The notes: generated by a model from the letters alone, not told the origin. DNA of 64,000 nt from Blastococcus sp. TF02A-26 (GCF_003319125.1 NZ_QOHG01000005.1:62001-126000), one strand, 5' to 3'; shown: positions 44,973-54,273, counted from the first letter of the stretch. Made by a program: numbers and translations.

Positions 44973-46067
44973 ATGAGCACCGACGACCCTGCTGAGCGCA
45001 CCGAGCGCTCCGAGCACGGGGACGAGCCGCTGGACGACCACGACTCCTCCGATCCGGCGCCGAGCCGGAGCCTCCGCCGCGCCCTGGCCGCCGTCGGCGT
45101 CCTCACGCTGGTGCTGACGCTGCTCGCCGGCGGTGGCATCTGGTTCCTCACCGATCGGTACGCCGGCAACATCGACCGGATCGCGAACGTCTTCGACGAC
45201 CTCGACGAGGACTCCCGGCCCGCGCCCCCGACGCCGGTCGAGGCGACGGCGGAGGACCCGGTCACCTTCCTGCTCGTCGGCTCGGACACCCGTGAGACGA
45301 CCGACGAGGGCGTCGCGGAGGGCGGCCGGTCCGACGCGATCATGATCGCGCGCTTCAGCGGCGACCGCCGGCACGCCCAGCTCATCTCGATCCCGCGCGA
45401 CTCCTGGGTCGACATCCCCGGACGCGGCATGGACAAGATCAACGCCGCATACGCGTTCGGCGGTCCGACGCTGCTGATCCAGACCGTCGAACAGCTCACG
45501 AGCGTGCGCATCGACCACTACGTGACCATCGACTTCCAGGGGATCATCCAGGTCACCGACGACCTCGGCGGCGTCGACGTCGTCGTCGCGGAGGAGACCA
45601 GCAACGGGCCGTACACGTTCCCGGCCGGGGTGAACCACCTCGACGGCGATCAGGCCCGGTGGTACCTGGGGCAGCGCTACGGCCTCGAGGGCGGCGACTT
45701 CGACCGGGTCCGGCGTCAGCAGCAGTTCCTGCAGGCCATGTTCAGCAAGCTGTTCAGCAGCGGCACCTTCGACGACCTCGGCCGCCTCGACGGCGCACTG
45801 CGGACCGTGACGGCCGCCGTCGCCGTCGACGACACCCTGAGCGACGCCGATCTGCTGTCGCTGGCCTACTCGCTGCGTGGCCTGCGGCCGGAGAACGTGG
45901 AGTCCTTCACCGCACCGGTGCTGGGGACGGGCCGGGAGGGGGCGGCGAGCGTCGTCTACCTGGACGAGGTCACGGGGGAGCGGATGTGGGCATACCTGCG
46001 CAGCGACTCCCTGGCGGCCAACGCGGGCGAGTTCGGTGACGAGGCCCTGCCCGACGTCCCACGCTGA
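44973..46067 (+). CDS. LytR-CpsA-Psr family cell-wall glycopolymer ligase
   Basis: The 364-residue protein has one N-terminal helix (LAAVGVLTLVLTLLAGGGIW, residues 39-58) and an extracytoplasmic LCP domain with conserved acidic and Arg residues: FLLVGSDTRE, GRSDAIMIARF, ISIPRDSWVDIPG and KINAAYAFGG, then DLGGVDV and RRQQQFLQAM. LCP enzymes transfer lipid-linked polymers onto peptidoglycan, so it may attach the polysaccharide of this locus. It lies between the tyrosine phosphatase and UDP-glucose dehydrogenase genes. Confidence 0.92.
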   Translation: MSTDDPAERTERSEHGDEPLDDHDSSDPAPSRSLRRALAAVGVLTLVLTLLAGGGIWFLTDRYAGNIDRIANVFDDLDEDSRPAPPTPVEATAEDPVTFLLVGSDTRETTDEGVAEGGRSDAIMIARFSGDRRHAQLISIPRDSWVDIPGRGMDKINAAYAFGGPTLLIQTVEQLTSVRIDHYVTIDFQGIIQVTDDLGGVDVVVAEETSNGPYTFPAGVNHLDGDQARWYLGQRYGLEGGDFDRVRRQQQFLQAMFSKLFSSGTFDDLGRLDGALRTVTAAVAVDDTLSDADLLSLAYSLRGLRPENVESFTAPVLGTGREGAASVVYLDEVTGERMWAYLRSDSLAANAGEFGDEALPDVPR

Positions 46068-46098
46068 CCTCGACCGGGGCGCCCACGCCGCCACGTCC

Positions 46099-47415
46099 TC
46101 AGGTAGCGCGGCGCCCAAGCGCCCGGTACGTCCAGCCTGCCTCGGTCCAGGCGGTCCGGGACAGGGCGTTGCGCCCGTCGAGGACGCGCTTCTGCGCCAC
46201 GACGCGACCGAAGGCGACCGGGTCGAGCTCGCGATACTGCTTCCACTCGGTCAGCACCAGGACCGCGTCGGCACGCTCGGCGGCCTCCTCGGCGGTGTCG
46301 GCGTAGTCCAGCTGCGGCCACTGCCGCCGTGAGTTCGCGATGGCCGCGGGGTCGGTCACCCGGACCACGGCACCCTGCAGCTGGAGCTGCGCGGCGACGT
46401 TGAGGGCCGGGGAGTCGCGGATATCGTCGGAGTCCGGCTTGAACGCGGCGCCGAGGACGGCGACCCGCTTGCCGAGCAGGGAACCGTCGAGGACCTCGCG
46501 GGCCAGCTCCACCATCCGGATCCGCCGGCGCATGTTGATGTTGTCCACCTCGCGGAGGAACGTCAGCGCCTGGTCGGCACCGAGCTCCCCGGCGCGGGCC
46601 ATGAAGGCGCGGATGTCCTTGGGCAGGCACCCGCCTCCGAAGCCGAGACCGGCGTTGAGGAACTTGCGGCCGATCCGGTCGTCGTACCCGATCGCGTCGG
46701 CGAGCTGCTTCACGTCCGCGCCGGTGGCCTCGCACAGCTCGGCCATGGCGTTGATGAAGCTGATCTTGGTGGCCAGGAAGCTGTTGGCCGCCGTCTTCAC
46801 CATCTCCGCGGTGGCGTGGTCGGTCACCACCTTCGGCGTGCCGCGAGCGACAATCGGCGCGTAGACCTCGTCCAGGACCGCCTCGACCATCGCACCGCCG
46901 TCGGCCGGCACGCCGTAGACGAGCCGATCCGGGTGGAGGGTGTCCCGCACGGCGAACCCCTCCCGGAGGAACTCGGGGTTCCACCCCACGGTCGCACCCG
47001 GGACCTTCTCCGCGATCATCCGCGCGAGGCCGGCGGCGGTTCCGACCGGCACCGTGGACTTGCCGATGACGACGTCCCCCGGCTCGAGGACCTGCAGCAG
47101 GGACTCGGAGGCCTCCTGCACGTAGCGCAAGTCGGCGGCGTACTCGCCGTGCTTCTGCGGCGTGCCGACGCAGATGAAGTGCACCCGGCACCCGGCGGCA
47201 TCGGCGACCTCGGTGCTGAAGCTCAGCCGGCCCGAGGCGAGCGAGTGGCGGAGCAGCTCGGTGAAGTCGGGTTCGTAGAAGGGCGCCCGACCGGCGGCGA
47301 GGTCGGCGACCCTGCCCGCGTCCACGTCGATGCCGACGACGTCGTGCCCCAGCTCGACCAGCGACGCGGCGTGCACGGCACCGAGATAGCCGCAGCCGAT
47401 GACGGAGATCCGCAT
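46099..47415 (-). CDS. ugd: UDP-glucose 6-dehydrogenase
   Basis: The 438-residue enzyme has the NAD site ISVIGCGYLGAVHAASLVEL, the central AANSFLATKISFINAMAELC, and the active-site Cys in GLGFGGGCLPKDIRA (about residue 265), then a C-terminal UDP-binding domain (VLGAAFKPDSDDIRDSPALN). It makes UDP-glucuronate, providing acidic sugar for the polysaccharide. GAGGGAGG precedes the ATG at 47415. Confidence 0.95.
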   Translation of the reverse strand: MRISVIGCGYLGAVHAASLVELGHDVVGIDVDAGRVADLAAGRAPFYEPDFTELLRHSLASGRLSFSTEVADAAGCRVHFICVGTPQKHGEYAADLRYVQEASESLLQVLEPGDVVIGKSTVPVGTAAGLARMIAEKVPGATVGWNPEFLREGFAVRDTLHPDRLVYGVPADGGAMVEAVLDEVYAPIVARGTPKVVTDHATAEMVKTAANSFLATKISFINAMAELCEATGADVKQLADAIGYDDRIGRKFLNAGLGFGGGCLPKDIRAFMARAGELGADQALTFLREVDNINMRRRIRMVELAREVLDGSLLGKRVAVLGAAFKPDSDDIRDSPALNVAAQLQLQGAVVRVTDPAAIANSRRQWPQLDYADTAEEAAERADAVLVLTEWKQYRELDPVAFGRVVAQKRVLDGRNALSRTAWTEAGWTYRALGRRAT

Positions 47416-47537
47416 GCTTGTGCCTCCCTCGTCCGGTCGCACACCCACCCACCGCAGTGGATCACGCGGCACGTCCGGCCGCGCGCGCAACGGGACGGGA
47501 TCCCCCGCTCGGTGGGCCCGTACCACCGCCTCGTCGT

Positions 47538-48278
47538 CTAGGGCTCGGTGTCGAGCAGCGTCGCGTGGACGAGGACGGCGGCGATGTTGTCGCGTCCGTC
47601 GTTCGCGACGGCCTGGTCCACCAGTTGGCGAGCGACCGGCTCCGGCGGTGCCTCGCTCCCGAGCAGTGCTGCCAGCCGGTCCTCGGCCACCTCGTTGGAG
47701 AGCCCGTCCGAGCAGATGAGGAAACGCTGTCCCGCGACGACGGGCAGCAGCGACACGGCAGCGTCTCCGCCCGAGCCGACCCCCAGCGCCCGGGTCACGA
47801 TGTTCCGCTGCGGGTGGGTCGCCGCGTTCTCGGGAGCGACGTGTCCGCTGTCGACCAGCACCTGCACGAGCGAGTGGTCGACCGTCACCTGACCCCAGGC
47901 CGACGGCGTCCAGCAGTACACCCGCGAGTCACCGATGTGGAACACAGCCCACATCAGCTCGTCGGCGCTCTGGACCATGGCCACACCCGCCAACGTGCTC
48001 CCGGCGCCGACCATCGAGGGGTCCGCCTCGCCCAGCGCACGGATGTCCTCGTCGGCCTGCCGCACGGCGGCCTGCAGCTCGTCGACCGTGACCCAGGGGC
48101 GGCCACCGAGCACCGCGAGGCAGTCGATCGCCGTCTGCGCCGCCTCTGCGCCCGCGGCGTGCCCGCCCATGCCGTCGGCGACGGCGAACACCGGAGGCGC
48201 CGCCAGGAGTCGGTCCTGGTTCTCCTCGCGCTGCCCGATGTGGGTGGCCGTCCCCCACTGCAGCTGCACCTGCGGCAT
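47538..48278 (-). CDS. PP2C-type serine/threonine protein phosphatase
   Basis: The 246-residue protein has the motifs of metal-dependent PP2C enzymes: REENQDRLL, VFAVADGMGGHAAGAEAAQT, FHIGDSRVYC, LICSDGLSNEV and GRDNIAAVLV, including the metal-binding Asp residues. It lacks the transmembrane tail of PstP, so it is probably a soluble cytoplasmic form. It could counter Ser/Thr kinases; no kinase is adjacent. It ends with TAG. Confidence 0.93.
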   Translation of the reverse strand: MPQVQLQWGTATHIGQREENQDRLLAAPPVFAVADGMGGHAAGAEAAQTAIDCLAVLGGRPWVTVDELQAAVRQADEDIRALGEADPSMVGAGSTLAGVAMVQSADELMWAVFHIGDSRVYCWTPSAWGQVTVDHSLVQVLVDSGHVAPENAATHPQRNIVTRALGVGSGGDAAVSLLPVVAGQRFLICSDGLSNEVAEDRLAALLGSEAPPEPVARQLVDQAVANDGRDNIAAVLVHATLLDTEP

Positions 48279-48487
48279 CGGTCTCCCGTCTCGACGCGGC
48301 GACTCTGCACGCGTACTCCCCGTGGGCCGGTGAGCCTATTGGCCGCGGGAGCCGCCAGTTGCGCCGACCGTCGTCGGGTGGGGACATATCCGCCGTGCTG
48401 CGTCTCCATCCGGACCTCGCGGGTGTCCAGGCACACACCACAGACCTCGCTCGCGGCGTCCGCCCGCCGGCGTCTGCCGCCGTCCCG

Positions 48488-48604
48488 CTACGAGCGGATG
48501 ATCCCCTCGGGATCGAGGCCCACGACGGTCGCCGCGGCGGCGGCCACCAGCCACATGGCGAGAGCGACGTAGCGCCGGACCCGCGTCACCTGCTGTTCCC
48601 CCAT
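48488..48604 (-). CDS. Small single-helix membrane protein (38 residues)
   Basis: An ATG at 48604, preceded by GGAGGGGGGAGC, opens a 38-residue frame: MGEQQVTRVRRY followed by the helix VALAMWLVAAAAATVVGL and DPEGIIRS, ending at TAG. Strong ribosome site and helix suggest it is real. It lies between the PP2C gene and a membrane protein gene. Unknown role. Confidence 0.5.
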   Translation of the reverse strand: MGEQQVTRVRRYVALAMWLVAAAAATVVGLDPEGIIRS

Positions 48605-48705
48605 GTCAGCTCCCCCCTCCGGCCGCCGAGAGGCGGACGTTATCGGCGTGGCGCCCCGCGTCCCAGCCGGTTGTGACCGGTGGGTTCTGTGGGACCGGTC
48701 GTTGC

Positions 48706-49695
48706 TCAGTCGTGCGGCGGCTCGAGCGTGCGGGGCACGCAGGCGTTGGCCAGCTGCTCCGCCGTCATCGTCGGGAAGGTCTCGCTGCACCAGGCGACGA
48801 CGTCGGCGCTGCTGGCGAAGTAACCGGGGTCGGCGAGGGTCACCCAGTACGGCCGGCCGGCGGCGTCGACCGAGCGCTTGCCGAAGTCGGTGCTGTGCAG
48901 CAGGAGCACGTCGGCGAAGCCCCCCACCTGCTGGAGCAGCGCCTCGTGCTCGAGGAGGATGTCGGTGCCGAAGAAGTCGTGGGTGCCGTTCGCCGCCACC
49001 TGCAGCGGGTCGTTCGTGCCGACGCTCTTGGACGCCAGCTGCGCCACCCAGTGCCCGTCGAGGACCACCCGGCCGATGTCGGCCTGGGCGCGGGCGTTGA
49101 GCTCGGCGACGGCGTCGGCCTCGGCTTGCGCCTGCGGGTCCTCCGGCGGCGGGGAGGGGGCGCTGCTGGTGGTCGGCGGAGCGTCCTCCGCGTCCTCGAC
49201 CGGCTCCAGCTCGGCCGCGGCCGACACCCCGCCTGCGCGCCCGGCGAGCGCACCGTCGGTACCCGAGCCCTCGTCGTCGGACTGGCCGAGCAGGAACCAG
49301 GCGGCCGCGCCGAGGCCCAGCAGCAGGCAGGCCACCACGACGCCGATCAGGATCCCGAGGCCCGCGCCGCCGCGGCGCTGCTCGGTCTCCTCCCAGCGCA
49401 CCTCCCCGGGCGGCTGCTGCGGCAGGACGACGACCGGGATGCCCTCCGGCGGAGTGGGCAGCGTCCAGCCCAGCGGGGGCAGCGCACCGACCGTGGCGGG
49501 GTACTCCCCGTAGCCGGCGCCCACCCCGGCGGGAGGGCGCGTGACGGGCATCGGGGTGCCCCAGCCCGCGGGCGGGACCGACCACGCCGGGGCGGGTGTC
49601 ACGGTCGGCGCGGCACCGCCGACGCCGGGTGTCCCGTCGGGCAGAGTGGGCCCCGTGCTCGGTCCGACTGCGGGGTCCTCGCCGTCTCGCACCAT
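48706..49695 (-). CDS. Single-pass membrane protein with Pro-rich N-terminus
   Basis: The 329-residue protein has a Pro/Gly-rich cytoplasmic part (residues 1-105), one helix (GLGILIGVVVACLLLGLGAA, about 112-131), a Ser/Pro linker and an extracytoplasmic domain with GHWVAQLASKSVGTNDP and VLLLHSTDFGKRSVD, which resembles the start of a SPOR-like or related repeat domain. Its role is unknown; proteins with this plan often read or bind cell-wall material. It is divergent from the GH3 gene, 63 bp apart. Confidence 0.6.
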   Translation of the reverse strand: MVRDGEDPAVGPSTGPTLPDGTPGVGGAAPTVTPAPAWSVPPAGWGTPMPVTRPPAGVGAGYGEYPATVGALPPLGWTLPTPPEGIPVVVLPQQPPGEVRWEETEQRRGGAGLGILIGVVVACLLLGLGAAAWFLLGQSDDEGSGTDGALAGRAGGVSAAAELEPVEDAEDAPPTTSSAPSPPPEDPQAQAEADAVAELNARAQADIGRVVLDGHWVAQLASKSVGTNDPLQVAANGTHDFFGTDILLEHEALLQQVGGFADVLLLHSTDFGKRSVDAAGRPYWVTLADPGYFASSADVVAWCSETFPTMTAEQLANACVPRTLEPPHD

Positions 49696-49758
49696 CTCGC
49701 CGTCCCCCGCCGTTCCGTGACCCCGGTCGTGCCCGCCCTGAGAGCCGGCACCGAACCG

Positions 49759-51051
49759 GTGTGCGCAGAGAGTAGTGGCACGGTTCGGTTTCGCGAACCC
49801 TCCTCGCGCTCGCCGTCGAGCGACGCGCGGAGCTCAATCCGCCGGTCGACGACGTGGCGTCAGCTCACGGTCACGCTGAGCATCCTCCTGCTGCTGGCCC
49901 TCACCGCGTGCGGCGGCGGCGACGAACCACCGGCCGCGACGCAGTCCTCGACACCGGGGACGGAGACCTCCAGCACGGCGGAACCGGACCCCGAGGCGGC
50001 CGCCCAGGCCGCGCGCGAGGCCCAGGTCGACGCCGTCCTCGGCGGGCTCGACCGGCGCCGCCAGATCGCGCAGCTCTTCGTCGTCGGGGTGCCGGTGAAC
50101 AACCCGTCCGGGGCGGCGGTGCCGCTGATCCAGGAGACCGGCGTCGGCGGGATCTTCCTGCACGGGCGCAGCGCCATGGCCGCGACCGACCTCGCCGCCG
50201 CCACCGCCGGGTGGCCCGAGCTGACCCCGGGGCTGCGGCCCTGGGTGGCCGTCGACCAGGAGGGCGGTGAGGTGCAGACGCTCTCCGGGCCGGGCTTCGA
50301 CGAGCTGCCGCCCGCCGTCGAGCAGGGCGCGCTCCCGCCCGACCAGCTCGCCGCGGTCGCCGACGGGCTCGGAGCCTCCCTGGCCTCGGCCGGCATCAAC
50401 CTCGACCTGGCGCCGGTCGTGGACGTCGTCCCCGCGGGGACCGAGCAGCGCAACGAGCCGATCGGCGTCTTCGGCCGGCAGTACGGCTCGACCGCGGCGG
50501 CCGTCGTCCCGGCCGCGGGCGCCGTCGTCGACGGGCTGGCGGCGCACGGCGTCACCGCCACGATCAAGCACTTCCCCGGGCTCGGCCGGGTCGAGGGCAA
50601 CACCGACGACGTCTCCGGCGTGACCGACACCGTCACCACCCGCGACGACGAGCAGGTGGCCGCCTTCGGCACCCTGGCCGGCTCGGCGTCCGCGCCGTTC
50701 GTGATGACCAGCTCGGCCACCTACACGCTCATCGACCCGACCGCGCCCGCGGCCTTCTCCCCCGTCGTCGTCACCGACCTGCTGCGCGGGCAGCTGGGCT
50801 TCGACGGCGTCGTCATCTCCGACGACCTCGGCGCTGCCGAGGCGGTGCAGGACATCCGCCCCGGCGACCGCGCCGTCCGGTTCCTCGCCGCCGGCGGCAC
50901 CCTCGTGCTCACCGTGACCGCCGCGGTGCTGCCCGCGATGATCGACGGTGTGCTCGCCCGCGCCGAGGCCGACCCGGCCTTCTCCGCGCAGGTCGACGCC
51001 GCGGTGCGGACGGCGCTGCTGGCGAAGGCCGAGCGCGGGCTGCTCGGCTGA
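49759..51051 (+). CDS. GH3 family glycoside hydrolase, lipoprotein (beta-N-acetylhexosaminidase-like)
   Basis: The 430-residue protein has an Arg-rich start, a lipobox (TLSILLLLALTACGGG) and a GH3 TIM barrel: QIAQLFVVGVPVN, GVGGIFLHGRSAM, WVAVDQEGGEVQTL, NLDLAPVVDVVP, the KHFPGLGRVEGNTD motif of NagZ-type enzymes, and GFDGVVISDDLGA with the nucleophile Asp. NagZ-like members remove N-acetylglucosamine from wall fragments outside the membrane. The GTG at 49759 is the only standard start that keeps the signal region. Confidence 0.85.
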   Translation: MCAESSGTVRFREPSSRSPSSDARSSIRRSTTWRQLTVTLSILLLLALTACGGGDEPPAATQSSTPGTETSSTAEPDPEAAAQAAREAQVDAVLGGLDRRRQIAQLFVVGVPVNNPSGAAVPLIQETGVGGIFLHGRSAMAATDLAAATAGWPELTPGLRPWVAVDQEGGEVQTLSGPGFDELPPAVEQGALPPDQLAAVADGLGASLASAGINLDLAPVVDVVPAGTEQRNEPIGVFGRQYGSTAAAVVPAAGAVVDGLAAHGVTATIKHFPGLGRVEGNTDDVSGVTDTVTTRDDEQVAAFGTLAGSASAPFVMTSSATYTLIDPTAPAAFSPVVVTDLLRGQLGFDGVVISDDLGAAEAVQDIRPGDRAVRFLAAGGTLVLTVTAAVLPAMIDGVLARAEADPAFSAQVDAAVRTALLAKAERGLLG

Positions 51052-51055
51052 CCGG

Positions 51056-51577
51056 TCAGTAGAAGTAGGGGCTCGCGGACCAGGTGACCAGGAAGAGGAC
51101 GAAGAGCACCACGCCGATCGCCCCCAGCACCAGGCCCGCGATGGCCAGGCCCGAGTTCCCGCCGTACCGCCTGAGCTGGCTCATGCCGATGGCGCCGAAG
51201 ACGACGCCCAGGACCGCGCAGATCACGCCGAGCCCCGGGATCCAGCACAGCAGCACACCGAGCAGGCCGGTGACGAAGCCGGCGATGCCCATCCCCGCAC
51301 CGGGCGGCTGCGCCGGCCCCGCGGCGTAGGCGGGCGGGTAGCCGTACTGCTGGGCGGCGTACGGGTTCGCGTACGGATCGGCGCCGTAGGCCGGCGGCTG
51401 CCCGTACTGCGGGGCGCCGTACGGCTGCGCTCCGTACTGCGGGGCGCCGTACTGCGGGGCGCCGTAGGCCGGCGGCTGGCCGTACTGCGGGGCGCCCTGA
51501 GGCTGCGCGCCGTACGGGGGCGGCCCGTAGGGCTGCCCCTCCGGCTGGGCCGGCCCGCTGGTGCGCTCGTCGTCCAC
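51056..51577 (-). CDS. DUF4190-type membrane protein with Tyr/Pro/Gly repeats
   Basis: The 173-residue protein has a long N-terminal region of PYG-rich repeats (YGQPPAYGAPQYGAPQYG, residues about 20-85) and then two helices of the DUF4190 type (GMGIAGFVTGLLGVLLCWIP and SGLAIAGLVLGAIGVVLFVL). Similar proteins with sticky Tyr-rich tails are common in actinobacteria and of unknown role. The GTG at 51577 is chosen over an upstream in-frame start because it begins at the conserved part. Confidence 0.7.
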   Translation of the reverse strand: MDDERTSGPAQPEGQPYGPPPYGAQPQGAPQYGQPPAYGAPQYGAPQYGAQPYGAPQYGQPPAYGADPYANPYAAQQYGYPPAYAAGPAQPPGAGMGIAGFVTGLLGVLLCWIPGLGVICAVLGVVFGAIGMSQLRRYGGNSGLAIAGLVLGAIGVVLFVLFLVTWSASPYFY

Positions 51578-51730
51578 GCCCCGATCGTCCCACCCGGGGA
51601 ACCCGCCGCTTCGCTCCGGCGCGGACCGCGAGAGCTGGGTCACCTCCCCCGCGTGCGGGCGTCATCCCTTGGGAGGGGGTGCGCGTTTGGCCGCTCGGGG
51701 ATCGGGCATTCGGCGCCGATCTGCTCTCCC

Positions 51731-52198
51731 ATGAGCATTGCGCACAACCAGACCGCACTCGGCACAGCGTCCTTCCCGGTGCTGCTGCCCGGTCCCGCCG
51801 AGGTCCCCGCCGAGATCGACGCCCGGGCCGGGACGCCGACCGATCTCCTCCTCGTCGGCCTGCTGCGCCGCGACGACAGCTGGCCGCTGTCCAGCGCCAC
51901 CCTCACGACCGTCACGGCGGCCCTGGCCTGGTGCATCCGCGGCGAGGACTGGCTGGGCCGCGCCGGCGCCGCCGAGTTCGCCGTCCTGCTGGACGCCGGG
52001 GCCGCCGAGAACGTCGCCGAGCGGCTCGTCACCGCCGTCACCACCGCCGCCGGCCCCGCGCTGTCGGCCGCCGCCGGCATCGCCACGGTCCAGCCCGGGA
52101 CCTCCGCGCACGAGACCCTGCGCCGCGCCACGCTCAGCCTGAGCACCGCCCGCTCCCTCGGCGCGGGCACCACCATCCGCTACGCCGGCACCCGCTGA
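51731..52198 (+). CDS. Degenerate GGDEF-like domain protein
   Basis: The 155-residue protein is a stand-alone domain whose order matches diguanylate cyclases: LLLVGLLRRDDS, a helix, WLGRAGAAEFAVLLDAGAAE at the active-site turn, VAERLVTAVTTAAGPALSAA and AGIATVQPG, ARSLGAG. GAAEF replaces GG(D/E)EF, so it should not make c-di-GMP; it might bind c-di-GMP/GTP or only keep the fold. No sensor or transmembrane part is present. The ATG at 51731 is the start. Confidence 0.65.
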   Translation: MSIAHNQTALGTASFPVLLPGPAEVPAEIDARAGTPTDLLLVGLLRRDDSWPLSSATLTTVTAALAWCIRGEDWLGRAGAAEFAVLLDAGAAENVAERLVTAVTTAAGPALSAAAGIATVQPGTSAHETLRRATLSLSTARSLGAGTTIRYAGTR

Positions 52199-52204
52199 GC
52201 CGCC

Positions 52205-52228
52205 GCGTCCGCAACGGCGCGGACGCGA
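52205..52228. terminator. Bidirectional hairpin terminator
   Basis: CGCGTCCGC (52205-52213) pairs perfectly with GCGGACGCG (52220-52228) around a six-base loop in the 47-bp gap between two convergent genes. Confidence 0.7.
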
Positions 52229-52245
52229 CGGCGCGGGATCGGCGC

Positions 52246-53970
52246 TCAGGGAACCGGCGGCACCCCGCCGAACACCTGGAACTGCTCGCCGACCCCCAGC
52301 ACCTGCTGCCACGGCTCGGGCACCGCGGTCGTGTCCTCGACGGCGGCCACGGTCACCACGTAGCCCGCCTCGTCGATGCGCTCGACGTACCGCTGCCCGA
52401 ACGGCATCACCCACCGCGGCTGCACCTGGACGTCGACGCCGTCCCGGACCAGCTGCACCGCCAGTGCCGGACCGACGTGCGCCGACACCACGAACTCGGG
52501 CCCGGACGACGTCGAGAAGTCCACGCGGACCACCGGGGGGTCGGGGACCGTCCGCAGACCCAGCCGGTCGAGATCGGCGACGACCGCCTGCTCGAGCCGG
52601 CCGATCTCGTCCGTGGAGTCGAACGTCGGCGTCTCCGCGCGGGCCACGCCGACCGCGGTGACCACCGCGGCGATCGTCGCCAGCACCACCAGCGGCGCCC
52701 CGAGGACGACGTCCGGGAGCAGCGGCCGCCGCCCCAGCAGCCGCGCCACCCCGGCGCGGAGGTCGGGCATCAGCGCGAGGCCGACGGTGATCCAGGCCAG
52801 CACGCCGACGACCGCCGTCCACCGGGTCAGGTAGGGCAGCCACGGACCGTCGACCCGCACGAGCGCGGCCACCCCGGCGGCGGCGAGGGCGAGCGTCAGG
52901 GCGCCCAGCCACAGGGCGTCCCCCCGACGACGGCGGACGGCGACCCCGAGCGCGACGACGACGGCGATCACCCCGACGGCGGTGGCCCACCCCGGTGGCC
53001 GTCCGGCCGACGCGCCGGCCACGTACGCGGGCAGCCGGCCGAACTCCTCGCCGATCATCCGCACGGCGGTCGAGGACGACAGCGTCGGATCGGCGGGGCC
53101 CGCGCGCAGGTAGTCGACGAGCATCCCGATGTTGCCCGGTGTCCCGGCGATCTGCTGCGCGATCGGGGGCAACCAGAGCACCAGGCCCACCACGACCGCG
53201 GCCGCGCCCGCGACCGACCACCGGCCCGGCATCCGCCGCCGCTCCCGGTCCCCCCGCCGGCACGCGAGCCGGCTGCGGAGAGCCCGGACCAGGAGCCCCG
53301 CTGCGACGACCGCCCCCACGGCACCGACGGGCGCGAGGTACCCGACGTGGGACTGGACGGCCAGCGACATCGGCACCACGGCGAGCGGCAGCGCCCAGGC
53401 GTCGCCGCGGATCGCCGTCCAGCACAGCAGCACGCCCAGCAGGAAGGGCAGCACCGGGAGGTAGGGGTTCCAGACGTCCCGGATGAACTCCGCGCCGAGC
53501 AGGCGGACGCCGATGGTGAGCACCAGCAGCGCCCATGCGGCGGCCAGCAGACCGGCCCGCCGGCGGACGACGAGCACGGCGCCGACGGAGCTGATCCCGG
53601 CCAGCACGAGCGTCCCCACCACCAGCGACGCGCTCGCCCCGTCCATCAGCCGGTAGGGCACGGCGAGCAGGTACGTCGCCATCGGCCCGGGGTGGTACCA
53701 GCCGAAGCGCGAGTAGGCACCCAGCAGCTCCGGGTGCTCCCCGACGTCGTTGACGTGGAGCTCCATGATCCCGTGGTCGGCCAGGAGGTAGCCGTCGCGG
53801 TGGGCCAGCACGTCCCGCACGCCCAGGACCGCCGGCAGCGCCGCGAGCACCAGCAGGACCAGCCCGGCGAGCCAGCGCCGGCCGCGGACGGTCCACACCC
53901 GCTGCGGAGCCGGCGCCACCTCCGGCTCGACCGCCACGGCCGGGATCGGCTCGGTCAGGGCAGTGGCCAT
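52246..53970 (-). CDS. Large polytopic membrane protein, possible GT-C type glycosyltransferase
   Basis: The 574-residue protein has about ten helices in the first 430 residues (starting GLVLLVLAALPAVLGV) and an extracytoplasmic C-terminal domain with VVRVDFSTSSGPEFVVSAHV. The first loop contains DHGIMELHVNDVGEHPELLG and YSRFGWYHPGPMATYLLAVP, a long acidic loop of the kind that carries the catalytic Asp/Glu in GT-C enzymes. That role is an inference; no family match is certain. It is followed by two helical genes on the same strand. Confidence 0.6.
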   Translation of the reverse strand: MATALTEPIPAVAVEPEVAPAPQRVWTVRGRRWLAGLVLLVLAALPAVLGVRDVLAHRDGYLLADHGIMELHVNDVGEHPELLGAYSRFGWYHPGPMATYLLAVPYRLMDGASASLVVGTLVLAGISSVGAVLVVRRRAGLLAAAWALLVLTIGVRLLGAEFIRDVWNPYLPVLPFLLGVLLCWTAIRGDAWALPLAVVPMSLAVQSHVGYLAPVGAVGAVVAAGLLVRALRSRLACRRGDRERRRMPGRWSVAGAAAVVVGLVLWLPPIAQQIAGTPGNIGMLVDYLRAGPADPTLSSSTAVRMIGEEFGRLPAYVAGASAGRPPGWATAVGVIAVVVALGVAVRRRRGDALWLGALTLALAAAGVAALVRVDGPWLPYLTRWTAVVGVLAWITVGLALMPDLRAGVARLLGRRPLLPDVVLGAPLVVLATIAAVVTAVGVARAETPTFDSTDEIGRLEQAVVADLDRLGLRTVPDPPVVRVDFSTSSGPEFVVSAHVGPALAVQLVRDGVDVQVQPRWVMPFGQRYVERIDEAGYVVTVAAVEDTTAVPEPWQQVLGVGEQFQVFGGVPPVP

Positions 53971-54001
53971 CCCGCTCCCCGACGCCGGAGGGCGCGACCC
54001 C

Positions 54002-54202
54002 TCAGCCCGACCGCCGGCGGACCCGGCGCCGCCACCGTACGGCCGCCGTGACGACGGCGAGCAGCAGCACGCCGCCGGTCGCCCACCCCACGCCCTCGCT
54101 CAGGGCCGGGGAGGCACCGAACCAGCCGGCGACCGTGAACCCGGCCGCGTAGCCGAGGACGACGACCAGCAGCACCGGCACGGCGACCACGAAGACCCCC
54201 AC
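54002..54202 (-). CDS. Small two-helix membrane protein (66 residues)
   Basis: A GTG at 54202 opens VGVFVVAVPVLLVVVLGYAA and a second helix GVGWATGGVLLLAVVTAAVR with a basic tail RWRRRVRRRSG. It lies between the acyltransferase and the large membrane protein, 31 and 71 bases from its neighbours, and may be part of the same transcript. Function unknown. Confidence 0.55.
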   Translation of the reverse strand: MGVFVVAVPVLLVVVLGYAAGFTVAGWFGASPALSEGVGWATGGVLLLAVVTAAVRWRRRVRRRSG

Positions 54203-54273
54203 GTGGGCCCCCTCCGCCGACGACGTGTCCTGCCGGTGTTCGCGGGTCGCGGTGCATCCGGATGCGGCGGAGC

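Noticed and set aside
48673-49758. Long upstream extension of the GH3 hydrolase frame
   Set aside because: It is antisense to the membrane protein gene at 48706-49695. The signal peptide and lipobox place the true start near 49759.
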